From assembly GCF_029210385.1 (NCBI RefSeq), contig NZ_JARGDQ010000013.1:1-40517 (forward strand): DNA of 40,517 nucleotides, written 5' to 3'. A program made the position numbers and the translations under genes. Under the pieces are notes generated by a model. That model had not been told where the DNA came from, did not search any database, and saw only the letters and a program-made list of their open reading frames with translations. This document shows positions 1 through 10,162 of the stretch, in pieces; position 1 is the stretch's first letter; each line of letters starts with the position of its first letter. The DNA comes from Desulfurivibrio dismutans. GTDB taxonomy: Bacteria; Desulfobacterota; Desulfobulbia; Desulfobulbales; Desulfurivibrionaceae.

Positions 1-68
1 GCGTCGTTATCCTCTGGCCAACCATAAAAAAATATGGCGCTATGCCCCAATTGTGATAAAGTTAAGAT

Positions 69-359
69 ATGCCAAAAGCAGATTTTGAATGGGACCCCAA
101 TAAAGACCGCGAAAACGATCAAAAACACGGGGTCAGTTTCAGCGAGGCACAATACGCTTTTGCCGATCCTCGCCGCGTGATCGCGGAAGATTTAAACCAC
201 AGCGACCAGGAACAGCGTTATTATTGTTTTGGCAAGGTCGGCGGCGGCATCCTCACCGTGAGGTTTACTTTTCGCAACCAAGTGATCCGCATCATCGGGG
301 CCGGTTACTGGCGCAAGGGAAAGGTGATTTATGAGCAGGAAAATCAAGTACAGCGATGA
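69..359 (+). CDS. brnT: BrnT-family toxin (DUF497)
   Basis: This 96-residue protein is the RelE-fold ribonuclease toxin of a type II BrnT/BrnA toxin-antitoxin pair. The N-terminus has the family signature FEWDPNK followed by KHGVSFSEA, and the C-terminal half has the usual beta-rich pattern ending in an IRIIGAGYWRKG-like stretch (residues about 73-84). Length is normal for the family. The ATG at 69 is the only start that keeps the FEWD motif near the N-terminus; no strong ribosome-binding site is visible. The 3' end overlaps the antitoxin start by 29 bp, so the two are translated together. BrnT/BrnA pairs often sit inside type I restriction operons between hsdS and hsdR, and an hsdR follows here, so hsdM/hsdS may lie just left of the window (inference). 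Family assignment is confident; activity is untested. Confidence 0.9.
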   Translation: MPKADFEWDPNKDRENDQKHGVSFSEAQYAFADPRRVIAEDLNHSDQEQRYYCFGKVGGGILTVRFTFRNQVIRIIGAGYWRKGKVIYEQENQVQR

Positions 360-570
360 ACCCCTTGGGGATTTGCGGGTGATCCCGGACTTTCTCCCCT
401 CTCCGGAAGAACTTGCCTTTCGGGAAGAGTCGGTGAAGGTGACGATTACTCTGAGTAAAAAGAGCGTATCCTTTTTCAAGGAGGAAGCCGGCAAGCATCA
501 CACTCAATATCAGCGGATGATCAGGCAGTTGCTGGACGCCTATGTTGATAGTCGGCAAAAGGCTGTATAA
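331..570 (+). CDS. brnA: BrnA-type antitoxin (ribbon-helix-helix)
   Basis: A 79-residue partner of the preceding BrnT toxin. The C-terminal half reads as a ribbon-helix-helix DNA-binding domain: a short beta strand (VKVTITLS, about residues 32-39), then two helices ending YQRMIRQLLDAYV. BrnA proteins neutralise BrnT and repress their own promoter through this domain. The gene begins inside brnT (ATG at 331, 29 bp before the toxin stop), which implies coupled translation. It stops 17 bp before the hsdR start, so all three were probably cotranscribed. The acidic N-terminal stretch (SDEPLGDLRVIPDFLPSPEEL) fits the toxin-binding segment. Assignment rests on context plus fold pattern; the symbol is by analogy. 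Confidence 0.85.
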   Translation: MSRKIKYSDEPLGDLRVIPDFLPSPEELAFREESVKVTITLSKKSVSFFKEEAGKHHTQYQRMIRQLLDAYVDSRQKAV

Positions 571-587
571 GGGGGAGGAACAACAAC

Positions 588-2225
588 TTGCCGCCCAACC
601 AGAACCCGGAACAAATCGCCCGCGACCGCATCGACCGGCAACTGGCCCTGGCGGGCTGGGTGGTGCAGGATAACCGCGCCATCGACTTCAACGCCGACCC
701 CGGCATCGCGGTGCGCGAATACCGCACCGACGTCGGCCCCGCCGACTACGTCCTCTTCGTCAACGGCCAGGCCGCCGGGGTAATCGAAGCCAAGGCCGAA
801 GAACAGGGCCACAAGCTAACCACCGTCGAAGATCAATCCGGCCGCTACGCCAGCGCCAAACTCAAGTGGGTCAACAACAACACCCCGCTGCCCCTGGTCT
901 GCGAGGCCACCGGCATCATTACCCGCCTCACCGACAACCGCGACCCCAAACCCCGGGCCCGGGAAATCTTCAACTTCCCCACCCCGGCCGCCGTGGCCGA
1001 GCAACTCAGCCAGTCCGCCACCCTGCGCGCCCGCCTGCAAAACCTGCCGCCGCTCAACCCCGAAGGCCTGCGGGCCTGCCAGGTCAGCGCCATCACCAAC
1101 CTGGAAGCCTCCTTCCAGGCGGACCATCCCCGGGCCCTGGTCCAGATGGCCACCGGCTCCGGCAAAACCTTCACCGCCATCACCGCCGTTTACCGGCTGC
1201 TCAAACACGCCGGGGCCCAGCGCGTCCTCTTCCTGGTGGATACCAAAAACCTGGGCGAACAGGCCGAGCAGGAGTTCATGAGCTACCTGCCCAACGACGA
1301 CAACCGCAAGTTCACCGAACTCTACACGGTCCAGCGCCTCAAGTCTTCCTACGTGGCGCCGGACAGCCAGGTCTGCATCAGCACCATCCAGCGCCTCTAC
1401 TCCCTGCTCAAGGACGAACCCCTGGACGAAGCCGCCGAAGAGGCCAACCCCGCCGAGCAAGATGAAGAGCTGGCCTACTCGGCCAAACAACTGGACCGCG
1501 CCATCGTCAACCCGGACCAGATCCGCACCGTGATCCGCGCCTTCAAGGCCAAGCTGCCGGAAATCTTCCCCGGCCGTCGGGAAGTGCCCAAAACCCTGAT
1601 CTTCGCCAAGACCGACAGCCACGCCGACGACATCATCCACACCGTGCGCCGGGAGTTCGGCGAGGGCAACCAGTTCTGCAAGAAGATCACCTACCAGGCC
1701 GAGGAAGACCCTAAATCGGTGCTGGCCCAGTTCCGCAACGACTTCTACCCCCGGATCGCCGTCACCGTGGACATGATCGCCACCGGCACCGATGTCAAAC
1801 CCCTGGAATGCCTGCTCTTCATGCGCGATGTCAAAAGCCGCAACTACTTCGAGCAGATGAAGGGCCGGGGCACCCGCACCCTGGACGCCGACGGCCTGAA
1901 AAAGGTGACCCCGTCCGCCCCCGGCGGCAAAAACCACTACGTGATCGTCGATGCCGTGGGGGTGACCAAATCGCTGAAAACCGCCAGCCAGCCGCTGATC
2001 ACCAAACCCTCGGTGGCGCTGAAAGACCTGGCCATGGGGGTGATGATGGGGGCGCGGGACGAAGACACCGTCTCCTCCCTGGCCGGCCGCCTGGCCCGCC
2101 TGGACCGGCAGCTTGACGACCACGACCGCCGCCGGATCAGCGACCAGGCCGGCGGCGTTTTTTGCCGTCCATCGACCGGCTGGAGGGCGTTCGACCCGAC
2201 GGGCGCAGCATGTACCAACGGGTGA
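588..2225 (+). pseudogene. hsdR: Type I restriction enzyme R subunit, internally deleted and C-terminally truncated
   Basis: The N-terminus is a normal HsdR start. It has a PD-(D/E)XK nuclease (D in PADYVLF, then IEAK, residues about 50-70) followed by helicase motif I, MATGSGKTFTAI (about residue 187). After the segment QRLYSLLKDEPLDEAAEE the sequence jumps directly to LAYSAKQLDRAIVNPDQIRTV. In intact family members roughly 150 residues lie between, including the DECH box (motif II) and the TATP motif III; none of this is present, yet the frame is kept. Motifs V and VI (MIATGTDVKPLE, QMKGRGTRTL) remain. HsdR similarity stops near 2157 at a SDQAGG segment and the frame runs into unrelated sequence. 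The start is TTG at 588 behind GGGGGAGG. Without the DEAD box it cannot translocate DNA, so this is called a pseudogene. Flanking GC is higher (about 68% in a sampled row) than in the operon downstream. Confidence 0.85.
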
Positions 2226-2305
2226 GGGTAGATGTGCTGGGTGGACGCACTCCGATCCCGGCCAGGATCTACTGGATGTTTGCCTCCCTTAATTACGGAG
2301 AGAGT
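2162..2305 (+). pseudogene. Fragment resembling the C-terminus of a gamma-glutamylcyclotransferase-like protein
   Basis: In the frame starting at 2162 the translation contains IDRLEGVRPDGRSMYQRVRV followed by PIPARIYWM. This matches the pattern of the AIG2/GGCT family C-terminal half (LDxLEG, then YxRxxVxV, then AxxYW). Only about 45 residues remain, with no start or catalytic region. It abuts the point where HsdR similarity ends, so it marks a deletion or insertion junction. The family call is from pattern memory only and is moderate. Confidence 0.45.
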
Positions 2306-2367
2306 CACCAGCGGCCGATGGCTACGTCCTCGAGCATGCTATTGCGGTCTTATCCGGACGAAAGCGT

Positions 2368-2396
2368 TTGACAATCTGTCCCTGCCTAAATATATC
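2368..2396 (+). promoter_or_regulatory. Sigma-70 promoter of the HTH-SNF2-Mod-Fic-Res operon
   Basis: A perfect -35 hexamer TTGACA (2368-2373), a 17-bp spacer and a -10 TATATC (2391-2396) lie about 87 bp upstream of the first operon gene. This is the best promoter-like match in the region. It sits exactly between the decayed hsdR/GGCT remnants and the intact operon. Confidence 0.6.
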
Positions 2397-2436
2397 AGAT
2401 GCAGTCTCAAGTTGGGAAACAGTGCCATGGAACCCC

Positions 2437-2459
2437 ATTACCGCCTCTGTTATGGTAAT
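2437..2459 (+). promoter_or_regulatory. Inverted repeat ATTACC-N11-GGTAAT, possible operator
   Basis: The arms ATTACC (2437-2442) and GGTAAT (2454-2459) form a perfect 6-bp inverted repeat between the promoter and the HTH gene start. The centre-to-centre distance is 17 bp, compatible with a dimeric DNA-binding protein. It could be an autoregulatory site for the adjacent HTH protein, but this is inference; a 6-bp repeat may also occur by chance. Confidence 0.3.
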
Positions 2460-2482
2460 AAGCCTATCTCCCATGAGGAGTT

Positions 2483-2698
2483 ATGGAAATGACCTTGTTG
2501 GAAGACCGCTGGTTATCAGTAGACGAGATAGGCAAGTACCTCGGTGTCAGCAGTGACACCGTTTACCGCTGGATCGACAAGCATGCGATGCCCGCCCATC
2601 GCATGGGCCGTCTTTGGAAGTTCAAGAAAGACGAAGTCGACGAGTGGGTGAAAGCTGGCGGCGCGGCTGATCGCAATAAGAAGGATTGGAAGGAATGA
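2483..2698 (+). CDS. Small excisionase-family helix-turn-helix DNA-binding protein
   Basis: A 71-residue protein made almost entirely of one winged helix-turn-helix of the excisionase/MerR-like type. WLSVDEIGKYLGVSSDTVYRW (split around residues 10-30) is the HTH, and AHRMGRLWKFKKDEVDEWVK is the wing plus last helix. These proteins bind DNA as regulators or as recombination directionality factors. No integrase is present nearby, so a regulatory or target-marking role in the operon is more likely (inference). A GAGGAG ribosome-binding site precedes the ATG at 2483; an internal ATG at 2489 is an alternative. The stop overlaps the next start as ATGA (2695-2698), showing tight translational coupling to the SNF2 helicase, so it is an integral first gene of the operon. 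Confidence 0.85.
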   Translation: MEMTLLEDRWLSVDEIGKYLGVSSDTVYRWIDKHAMPAHRMGRLWKFKKDEVDEWVKAGGAADRNKKDWKE

Positions 2699-5592
2699 TC
2701 ACCGACTACCATGCAAGCTACTACGCGCATGAATTGAGCCGGGTCGGTGGCACCGGTGTCGACCGCCTTGGCCGTGCGCTGTTCGATGCATGCGTAGACC
2801 TGAATCCTCACCAGATTGAAGCAGCTCTTTTCGCATTACGCTCACCCCTTTCAAAGGGCGTGCTGCTCGCCGATGAAGTCGGCCTTGGCAAGACCATCGA
2901 GGCAGGTCTTGTACTATGTCAATACTGGGCAGAACGCAGGCGGAACATTCTGGTCATCAGCCCTGCCTCTCTCCGCAAGCAGTGGGCGCTGGAACTCTCC
3001 GAAAAATTCAACCTGCCATCCATCGTTCTGGATGCAAAAACCTATAAAGATCAGCAAAGGCTTGGTGTTCCGAACCCGTTCAGGGACAAGCAAATCGTCG
3101 TCTGCTCCATGCACTTTGCCGCCAGCCGGGCGGAAGAACTCAAAGAGATTGCCTGGGACTTGGTGGTTATCGACGAAGCCCATAAGCTTCGCAATGCCTA
3201 CCGTGAAAGCAACCGGCTGGGTCAGCGTATCCGTTGGGCAACAGAAGATCGCAAAAAGCTGCTCCTGACGGCGACGCCGCTGCAAAACTCCCTGCTCGAA
3301 CTCTATGGCCTTTCGACCCTGATCGATGACCGGCTGTTTGGTGACTTGGCATCTTTCAGAACGCAGTACATCAACTATGGCGGTGATATTTCCGGCCTGC
3401 GGGAACGCCTGGGCGCATTCTGCTGGCGTTCGCTCCGTAGCCAGGTTATCGAATTCGTGCGCTACACCGAGCGCAAACTCATTACCCGACCGTTCAAGCC
3501 CACGGAGCAAGAGCACAAACTATATGAGGCGGTTTCCAGCTATCTCATGCGTGACGAAACCTATGCGCTCCCATCAGGGCAGAAACACCTGCTCATACTT
3601 CTTGTCCGAAAAGTTCTGGCATCATCGCCCCACGCCGTTGCCGGAACACTTGAGATCATGCGTGACCGTCTGCTGAAATTGAGGGACGAAGCCAGGCAGA
3701 ACGCAAGCGCCTTGGATCTGCTGATTTCTGGTGAGGACATTGATGACGATCTGCTCGATGAAATCCTCGAGGACGAAGAAGATGGTCTCATCGATGACGA
3801 ATCCCCAACACCTGAGATAGAACCGGAACCGCAGACTAAAAAGATTGATCTGGAAAAGCTCAATGCTGAAATTGAAGAGCTGACCGACTACATTCGCTGG
3901 GCCAGAAGTCTTGGCATCGACACAAAAACCAGAGCGCTCCTGAAGGCCTTGGACATTGGCTTCAGCGTCATGGAAGACATGGGCGCGGCCAAAAAAGTGG
4001 TCGTCTTTACCGAATCACGGCGAACTCAGAACTGGCTCAAAGACTTCCTTGAGGGGAATGGCTATGCCGGTCAGGTGCTGACGTTCAATGGCACCAACAA
4101 GGATGATGCCTCCGGTCAAATTTATAAAGAGTGGCTTGCCGCCAACAAGGAGTCAGGTCGCGCTACCGGTTCTCGTCAAGTGGATCTCAGAGCGGCAATC
4201 ATTGATCGTTTCCGTGACCAGGCAAGTGTCTTGATCGCGACAGAAGCCGGTGCCGAAGGCCTTAACCTTCAGTTCTGCTCGGCCATCGTCAATTTTGATT
4301 TGCCCTGGAATCCTCAGCGCATTGAACAGCGGATAGGCCGTTGCCACCGTTACGGCCAAAAACACGACGTGGTGGTCATCAATTTCCTCAACGAGCGCAA
4401 CGAGGCCGACCGGCGCGTCCACGAGTTGCTTGAGCATAAATTCAATCTGTTTACCGGGGTTTTCGGTGCCAGCGACGAAGTACTGGGCTCCATCGAAGCC
4501 GGGGTGGATTTTGAGCGCCGAATTCTCGAGATCTATCAAGAATGCCGGAGCGAAGAGGAAATTCAGACCGCTTTTGAAAAGCTGCGATTCGAACTCGATG
4601 AGCAGATTCAGACCAGAATGCGTGACACCCGAAAGATGCTGCTGGAGCATTTTGACGAAGACGTGCACGAGCGGCTGAAGGTCAACCTGGCTGGAACCCA
4701 AGAACGACTGGACCGGATTGGCCGTCTGTTTTGGTCGGTCACCCGCCACGCCCTGGAAACCCATGCTGTTTTTGATGATGCGGATTTCTCTTTCACCCTG
4801 AACAACAGCCCGGCTCCTCATGTCTCGACCGGGCGGTATCACCTGATCTCCAAAACCCAGGAGAATATACCCGGGGAGTATCTCTACCGGCTCAGTCATC
4901 CGTTGGGAGAGCACGTATTGAGTGAGGCTAAGGAAAGGCCTTGCCCGCCTGCCGAAGTCGTTTTTGATATTTCCGGGCACTCCACCCGCATCGCCGTGGT
5001 GGAACGTCTCAAGGGGCGGTCCGGCTGGCTGAGCCTTCAGCGACTCCACATCGAATCATTTGATTTCGAGGAGTATATGCTTTTCTCGGGAATGGACGAT
5101 ACGGACAACAACATCGACCAGGAAACCTGCGAAAAGCTGTTTAATTGCAGCGGGCGGGTCAATGGACAATTGACAATGATCAATGAACAGGTGAAGCAAC
5201 GGCTTGATGCCGATTCAAAGCGGCATGTGCAGGCGACCCTGGCCAAAAACCTGGAGGAGAACAACCGCCACTTCTCCGAAGCCCGTGACCAGCTCGACAA
5301 ATGGGCCGAGGACATGGAAATGGCGGCCCAAAAAGAATTGGACGATACCAAACGCCAGATCCGCGACCTGCAACGGCGCAGCCGCCAGGCTCCCACCATC
5401 GAGGAGCAGCACAGCCTGCAGGAAGAAATCGCCAAGCTCGAGCGGAAGAAGCGCAATTTACGCGAGCGGATCTTCGACATCGAGGACGAGATTGCTGAAA
5501 AGCGTGACCGCCTCGTGGAATCGCTCGAAAAACGTATGCAACAGAAAACAACTGTCACGCCGGTGTTCACCATCCGGTGGAGCGTGATTTAA
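2695..5592 (+). CDS. SNF2/RapA-type DEAD-like helicase with C-terminal coiled coil
   Basis: A 965-residue superfamily 2 ATPase. Motif I is LADEVGLGKTIEAGL (about residues 57-71), motif II is VVIDEAHKLRN (DEAH at about residue 160) and motif III is LLLTATPLQN. The second RecA lobe carries VVVFTESRRTQ, IATEAGAEGLNLQ (about residue 520) and RIEQRIGRCHRYGQ. This is the SNF2/RapA arrangement, in which the motor translocates along duplex DNA or remodels protein-DNA complexes. After the motor there is a roughly 300-residue unassigned region, then a strongly charged coiled coil from about residue 840 to the end. I chose the ATG at 2695, which overlaps the upstream stop as ATGA and has a GGAAGGA site, over the upstream TTG at 2686. 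It ends 17 bp before the methyltransferase. SNF2 helicases accompany methyltransferases in several defense systems such as DISARM, but DrmA/DrmB are not here. Confidence 0.88.
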   Translation: MITDYHASYYAHELSRVGGTGVDRLGRALFDACVDLNPHQIEAALFALRSPLSKGVLLADEVGLGKTIEAGLVLCQYWAERRRNILVISPASLRKQWALELSEKFNLPSIVLDAKTYKDQQRLGVPNPFRDKQIVVCSMHFAASRAEELKEIAWDLVVIDEAHKLRNAYRESNRLGQRIRWATEDRKKLLLTATPLQNSLLELYGLSTLIDDRLFGDLASFRTQYINYGGDISGLRERLGAFCWRSLRSQVIEFVRYTERKLITRPFKPTEQEHKLYEAVSSYLMRDETYALPSGQKHLLILLVRKVLASSPHAVAGTLEIMRDRLLKLRDEARQNASALDLLISGEDIDDDLLDEILEDEEDGLIDDESPTPEIEPEPQTKKIDLEKLNAEIEELTDYIRWARSLGIDTKTRALLKALDIGFSVMEDMGAAKKVVVFTESRRTQNWLKDFLEGNGYAGQVLTFNGTNKDDASGQIYKEWLAANKESGRATGSRQVDLRAAIIDRFRDQASVLIATEAGAEGLNLQFCSAIVNFDLPWNPQRIEQRIGRCHRYGQKHDVVVINFLNERNEADRRVHELLEHKFNLFTGVFGASDEVLGSIEAGVDFERRILEIYQECRSEEEIQTAFEKLRFELDEQIQTRMRDTRKMLLEHFDEDVHERLKVNLAGTQERLDRIGRLFWSVTRHALETHAVFDDADFSFTLNNSPAPHVSTGRYHLISKTQENIPGEYLYRLSHPLGEHVLSEAKERPCPPAEVVFDISGHSTRIAVVERLKGRSGWLSLQRLHIESFDFEEYMLFSGMDDTDNNIDQETCEKLFNCSGRVNGQLTMINEQVKQRLDADSKRHVQATLAKNLEENNRHFSEARDQLDKWAEDMEMAAQKELDDTKRQIRDLQRRSRQAPTIEEQHSLQEEIAKLERKKRNLRERIFDIEDEIAEKRDRLVESLEKRMQQKTTVTPVFTIRWSVI

Positions 5593-5609
5593 GGAATCAG
5601 GAGATAACA

Positions 5610-8600
5610 ATGCCATCAGCCGAACAACTTCGCAGCCGCCTTTTGAAGAAGCTTTCCGAGCTGTTCCAGCTCGACCAGCCGGATCTCGATTTCGGCTTTT
5701 ACCGCATCATGCACGCCAAGGCGCAGGAAGTTCAGGAATTCATCAGCACCGACCTGTTGAAAATCGTGGCGGATGCCTTCGGCGATGTGGACGAGGCCCG
5801 CAAGGCCGAGCTGCAGGCCGCCTACGAGAAGGCCATTCAGACCGCCAAGGATTTCGGCGCTCCCAATCCGGAAGAGACCGAGCCGGTCAAAAAGGCCAAG
5901 GCCGCGCTGGATGCAGTCAAGGATACGGCTAGCGCCGAGGCCGACGTCTATGACCACTTGTATCGCTTCTTTGAGCGCTACTACGATGACGGCGACTTCA
6001 TCTCCCGCCGCTATTATACCCGGGAAACGTCCGGCAAGGCAGCACCCTTTGCCGTGCCCTACAACGGCGAGGAAGTGAAACTGCACTGGGCCAACGCCGA
6101 CCAGTATTACATCAAGAGCGCCGAGTATTTTTCCAACTTCACTTTCGATTTGCGGCAGGCGCAAGAGATCCGCGCCCTGCGGCAGCAGAATCAGATCGGT
6201 ATCCTGCTCGGAGCAGAGGACGATTCCCCGCTCAAAGTCCACTTTCGCGTCGTCGAGGCCACCGAGGGCGAGCACGGCAACGTCAAGGCCTCCGAGGCCA
6301 ACAAACGTTTCTTCATTCTGCATGCCGAAAATCCCGTCGCCCTGACCGAAACCGGCGAGCTGGTCGTCAATTTTGAATACCGGCCCGACCCGGAAAAAAC
6401 CGGCCAGGAAAACACCTGGCGGGACAAGCGCAACACCGAGGCGGTGGAGACCATACTGGAGCGTCTCCAGGCCATGGCTGCCGCCGGTGGCGAACACGAA
6501 AAACAGATCGCGGAATATCTGCGTCTGTTCAAGGTCCCCGCTCCGACCGACAGCGACAAGAAGCGCCCAGTGCTGGCCAAGTACGTGAACCAGTACACGG
6601 CCCGCAACACCATGGACTATTTCATTCATAAGGACCTGGGCGGCTTTCTACGCCGGGAGCTGGACTTCTACATCAAGAACGAGGTCATGCGCCTTGATGA
6701 CATTGAAAACGCCGAAGCCCCGGCGGTCGAAAGCTATCTGGCCAAGATCAAGGTGCTGCGCAAGATCGCGGGCAAGCTGATCGACTTTCTGGCCCAGCTT
6801 GAGGATTTTCAGAAAAAGCTCTGGCTCAAGAAGAAGTTCATTATTGAAACCAACTACTGCATCACCCTCGACCGGGTTCCCGAGGAACTCTACGCGGAAG
6901 TGGCCGCCTGTGATGCGCAGTGTGAAGAGAGGATCAGGCTGTTCGCCATCGACGAAATCCAGGCCGATCTGCACAGCCCGGGGTTCTCGCGGCCTTTGAC
7001 GGTCGAGTTCCTCAAGGCCAACAACAAGCTGGTGCTGGATACCCGCTTTTTCGATGACAGCTTCAAGGCACGGCTGGTGGCGTCGATTGAGAACTTCGAT
7101 GAGCAGTGCGATGGCCTGCTGATTCACTCGGAGAATTTTCAGGCGTTGAAACTGATAGAGGAAAGATACCGAAAGCAGGTTCGCGCAACTTACATCGATC
7201 CACCTTACAACACCGTTCACTCCGAAATTGTTTATAAGAACCAGTACAAGCATTCGTCTTGGCTGTCTTTAATCGCCAATGTAGCAAGGATTACACCCGC
7301 ATTTTGGCAGAATACTTATTCTTTCGGATTAGCTATCGACGATTACGAGTTTGTCAATCTGGCGGCTTTATTGGATGGTTTATTCCCCACACTCGAACGC
7401 TCTGTGGTTGTAGTCAATCACCATCCTCAAGGAGCAGGCGGTCGCTTGTCGAGGACTCACGAATATTTGATTCTTTGCAGCCCGGCGGATGCTCCATCCT
7501 ATTTGGGTCAACCCAAAGATGACTATCAGGAAGAGCGAAGCTTTATGCGGAGCGGAACAGCAGAAAACAACTACCGTTCAGGCAGGTGGAAGAGTTTCTA
7601 TGCCTTGTTACTGGACCCAAGAACTAATCAGATTGTAGATGCTGAACCGCCAGTTCCTCTCGGGGAAGCATATCCTACTGAGAATACGCCCGAAGGGCAC
7701 CAGCGGATTTACCCGATCAACTCAAAAGGTGAAGAGCGTGTTTGGCGTTCTAGCCATTTGACTGGAAAGAAAAGAGCCCAAGATGGCGAACTTATCGTTT
7801 CTGACCGTGGAACGGTTTATCAAACGATAGATCACGACGGAAAAAGGGAAACGCTCTTCAGCAATTGGACAGACAGCAAATTCAATGCTGGCATCCATGG
7901 GTCAAATGTTCTTGGAGACTTGGGTCTTCGAGGAGCATTCGACTATCCAAAATCGATCTATACAGTCGAGACTGCACTTTGGGCACAAACATTTGGTGAT
8001 CACAGGGCTACCATCCTCGATTACTTTGCTGGGTCAGGAACAACGGGGCACGCAGTTCTAAATCTGAATAGAAGCGATAATGGCAAAAGAAAATACGTCT
8101 TAGTGGAAATGGGGGACTACTTTGGTACAGCCACCAAGCCGCGTGTTCAAAAAGCCATTTATTCCAATTCTTGGAGTGATGGAAAACCGACATCTAGGAC
8201 TGATGGAATTTCTAACTGCTTCAAATACGTCCGTCTGGAATCCTACGAGGACACGCTCAACAACCTGCGCCTCGACCACCACCCCCAGCGTAAAAGGGCA
8301 GTAGCTGCCAACCCGGCGCTCAAAGAAGACTACATGCTCCGCTACCTGCTGGATGTGGAGACACGGGGAAGTCAGTCGCTGCTCAATATCGACGCCTTTG
8401 CCGATCCGACCGCTTACACCCTGGAGGTCAAAAAGCCGGGGACGGACGAGTACGCCACCCGTGCGGTCGACCTGATCGAGACCTTCAACTATCTGATCGG
8501 CCTGCGCGTGCTGCACACATCCGTGCCGCAAACCTTCCAGGCGACCTTCAAGCGCATCACGGACCCGGAGCTGCCCGAAGACCAGCACACCAAGCTGGTG

Positions 8601-8933
8601 GTGGATGGCCGCATCCGCCAGGACGAAGGCGGCCCGTGGTGGTTCCGCAAAGTCGAAGGCTGGGTGCCCAAGGACGCGGCCAATCCCAACAATGGCCAGC
8701 GGGAAAAGGTTTTGGTCGTCTGGCGCAAGCTCACCGACGACATCGAGCAGGACAACCTGATGCTGGATGAATGGTTCCAGAAGAACCGCATCAGCACCCG
8801 CGATTTCGAGTTCGACACCATCTACGTCAACGGCAGCAACAATCTGCCCAACCTCGCGCTTCCTGACGAGAACTGGAAGGTCCGCCTCATCGAAGAAGAG
8901 TTCATGAAGCGCATGTGGGAGATGGAAGGATGA
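5610..8933 (+). CDS. Large beta-class N6-adenine/N4-cytosine DNA methyltransferase (type III Mod-like)
   Basis: A 1107-residue methyltransferase. Catalytic motif IV is IDPPYNT (D at about residue 530) and the SAM-binding motif I is [12 protein letters not shown] (about residue 804). The order DPPY before FxGxGTT defines the beta class, which includes type III Mod subunits. The roughly 275 residues between the motifs would hold the target-recognition region. The N-terminal 500 residues are an unusual helical and charged extension, making the protein much longer than a classical Mod (about 600-700). I chose ATG 5610 with CAGGAG upstream; it follows the SNF2 stop by 17 bp. Composition is mosaic: rows between about 7150 and 8215 are 42-53% GC against 58-65% on either side, suggesting that the catalytic and specificity core was exchanged. 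It would methylate host DNA for the operon. Confidence 0.88.
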   Translation: MPSAEQLRSRLLKKLSELFQLDQPDLDFGFYRIMHAKAQEVQEFISTDLLKIVADAFGDVDEARKAELQAAYEKAIQTAKDFGAPNPEETEPVKKAKAALDAVKDTASAEADVYDHLYRFFERYYDDGDFISRRYYTRETSGKAAPFAVPYNGEEVKLHWANADQYYIKSAEYFSNFTFDLRQAQEIRALRQQNQIGILLGAEDDSPLKVHFRVVEATEGEHGNVKASEANKRFFILHAENPVALTETGELVVNFEYRPDPEKTGQENTWRDKRNTEAVETILERLQAMAAAGGEHEKQIAEYLRLFKVPAPTDSDKKRPVLAKYVNQYTARNTMDYFIHKDLGGFLRRELDFYIKNEVMRLDDIENAEAPAVESYLAKIKVLRKIAGKLIDFLAQLEDFQKKLWLKKKFIIETNYCITLDRVPEELYAEVAACDAQCEERIRLFAIDEIQADLHSPGFSRPLTVEFLKANNKLVLDTRFFDDSFKARLVASIENFDEQCDGLLIHSENFQALKLIEERYRKQVRATYIDPPYNTVHSEIVYKNQYKHSSWLSLIANVARITPAFWQNTYSFGLAIDDYEFVNLAALLDGLFPTLERSVVVVNHHPQGAGGRLSRTHEYLILCSPADAPSYLGQPKDDYQEERSFMRSGTAENNYRSGRWKSFYALLLDPRTNQIVDAEPPVPLGEAYPTENTPEGHQRIYPINSKGEERVWRSSHLTGKKRAQDGELIVSDRGTVYQTIDHDGKRETLFSNWTDSKFNAGIHGSNVLGDLGLRGAFDYPKSIYTVETALWAQTFGDHRATILDYFAGSGTTGHAVLNLNRSDNGKRKYVLVEMGDYFGTATKPRVQKAIYSNSWSDGKPTSRTDGISNCFKYVRLESYEDTLNNLRLDHHPQRKRAVAANPALKEDYMLRYLLDVETRGSQSLLNIDAFADPTAYTLEVKKPGTDEYATRAVDLIETFNYLIGLRVLHTSVPQTFQATFKRITDPELPEDQHTKLVVDGRIRQDEGGPWWFRKVEGWVPKDAANPNNGQREKVLVVWRKLTDDIEQDNLMLDEWFQKNRISTRDFEFDTIYVNGSNNLPNLALPDENWKVRLIEEEFMKRMWEMEG

Positions 8934-9053
8934 GTAACCACGAACTAAGTACGAAAGAGAACCACAGATGAACATCGATGGACACGGATTAGCTTTTGCA
9001 ACTGACAAGGAAGGCTTGTCGGTTCATGCCGCACCCAGGCACGGAGGCGATTC

Positions 9054-10157
9054 ATGAAACCCTACGAACCGAATAAATTGCCACTGGAAGGGCTGGACTA
9101 TAAGCAGTTGTTTTCCCTGGTTGGCAATGCCAATGCGGAATTGGCCCGGTATGATGGGCTGCTGCAGGGAATTGTTAATCCTTCGATCATGCTGTCACCG
9201 CTGACCAATGAGGAGGCCGTGCTTTCTTCAAAAATCGAAGGAACCCAGGCTACAGTCGATGAGGTTCTGGAACAGGAAGCCGGTATCCTCAAGGAGGGTG
9301 AAAAGGCAAAAGACATTCAGGAAATCATCAATTACCGCGAAGCGTTGCGTGGTTCGCATCAATATCTTGAGGATCGCCCCATCACCCTGTCGTTCGTGCG
9401 GGAGTTACACAGGATTCTGCTCAACAGCGTGCGCGGACAAGACAAAACCCCCGGTGAATTTCGCAAGGATCAGAACTGGATCGGCAAGTACGGCTGCACC
9501 ATCGAACAGGCCAGCTTCGTTCCGCCCAATCCTTTGCAGTTACAGGATCACCTGGAAGCGTGGCAGCGCTACATGGCCAGCAATGATGTTGACTTGCTGC
9601 TGCAAACGGCGGTAGTTCATGCCCAGTTTGAGCTACTGCATCCGTTCAAGGATGGAAATGGGCGAATCGGACGAATCCTGATCCCGCTATTCCTATATCA
9701 GAAGAAGAAGCTTTCGCAGCCGATGTTCTACCTGAGTTCCTACCTGGAAAACCACCGGGAAGAATACTATGCGCGGTTGCAGAATATTTCGCGTGAAGGC
9801 GACTGGAATGGCTGGATTGCCTTCTTCCTGACGGCCATCACTGTGCAGGCGAAGCACAATAACGCCAAAGTCAAGGCAATCATGGACCTGTACGATGCGA
9901 TGAAAAGACGAATTCATGGCATCACCCACTCCCAGTACACCGTGCATCTGCTGGACGCAATTTTTGATCGTCCGATCTTCGAAACAACGGACTTCATCAG
10001 ACGCACGGGTATCCACAAACCCACCGCCATGGGATTGCTTCGTCAACTGAAAGCGGCGGATGTTTTGCGCGAACTGCGTCCCGGTAGTGGCAGGCGCGCC
10101 GCGGTTCTCTGTTTCCCGGAATTGCTGAATATTGCCGAGGGGAGGCAGATCGTATGA
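9054..10157 (+). CDS. Fic-family protein (class II autoinhibited AMPylase), intact
   Basis: A 367-residue Fic protein with the full catalytic loop HPFKDGNGRIGR (His at about residue 196) and an N-terminal inhibitory motif SSKIEGT (Glu at about residue 62). This is the class II arrangement, in which the glutamate blocks productive ATP binding until relieved. Fic enzymes usually transfer AMP to a hydroxyl of a target protein. The C-terminal 80 residues look like a winged helix (TDFIRRTGIHKPTAMGLLRQ), so it may also bind DNA. It lies 120 bp after the methyltransferase, a gap holding a 6-bp hairpin (GACAAG/CTTGTC at 9004-9020) and an AGG-rich leader. Being kept intact inside the operon suggests a role as effector or regulator, but its target is unknown. 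Confidence 0.9.
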   Translation: MKPYEPNKLPLEGLDYKQLFSLVGNANAELARYDGLLQGIVNPSIMLSPLTNEEAVLSSKIEGTQATVDEVLEQEAGILKEGEKAKDIQEIINYREALRGSHQYLEDRPITLSFVRELHRILLNSVRGQDKTPGEFRKDQNWIGKYGCTIEQASFVPPNPLQLQDHLEAWQRYMASNDVDLLLQTAVVHAQFELLHPFKDGNGRIGRILIPLFLYQKKKLSQPMFYLSSYLENHREEYYARLQNISREGDWNGWIAFFLTAITVQAKHNNAKVKAIMDLYDAMKRRIHGITHSQYTVHLLDAIFDRPIFETTDFIRRTGIHKPTAMGLLRQLKAADVLRELRPGSGRRAAVLCFPELLNIAEGRQIV

Positions 10158-10162
10158 TGGAA

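Noticed and set aside
2695-5592. SNF2 helicase plus methyltransferase as a DISARM system
   Set aside because: DISARM needs DrmA (DUF1998-associated helicase) and DrmB, which are absent. The Mod/Res pair points to a type III-like core instead.
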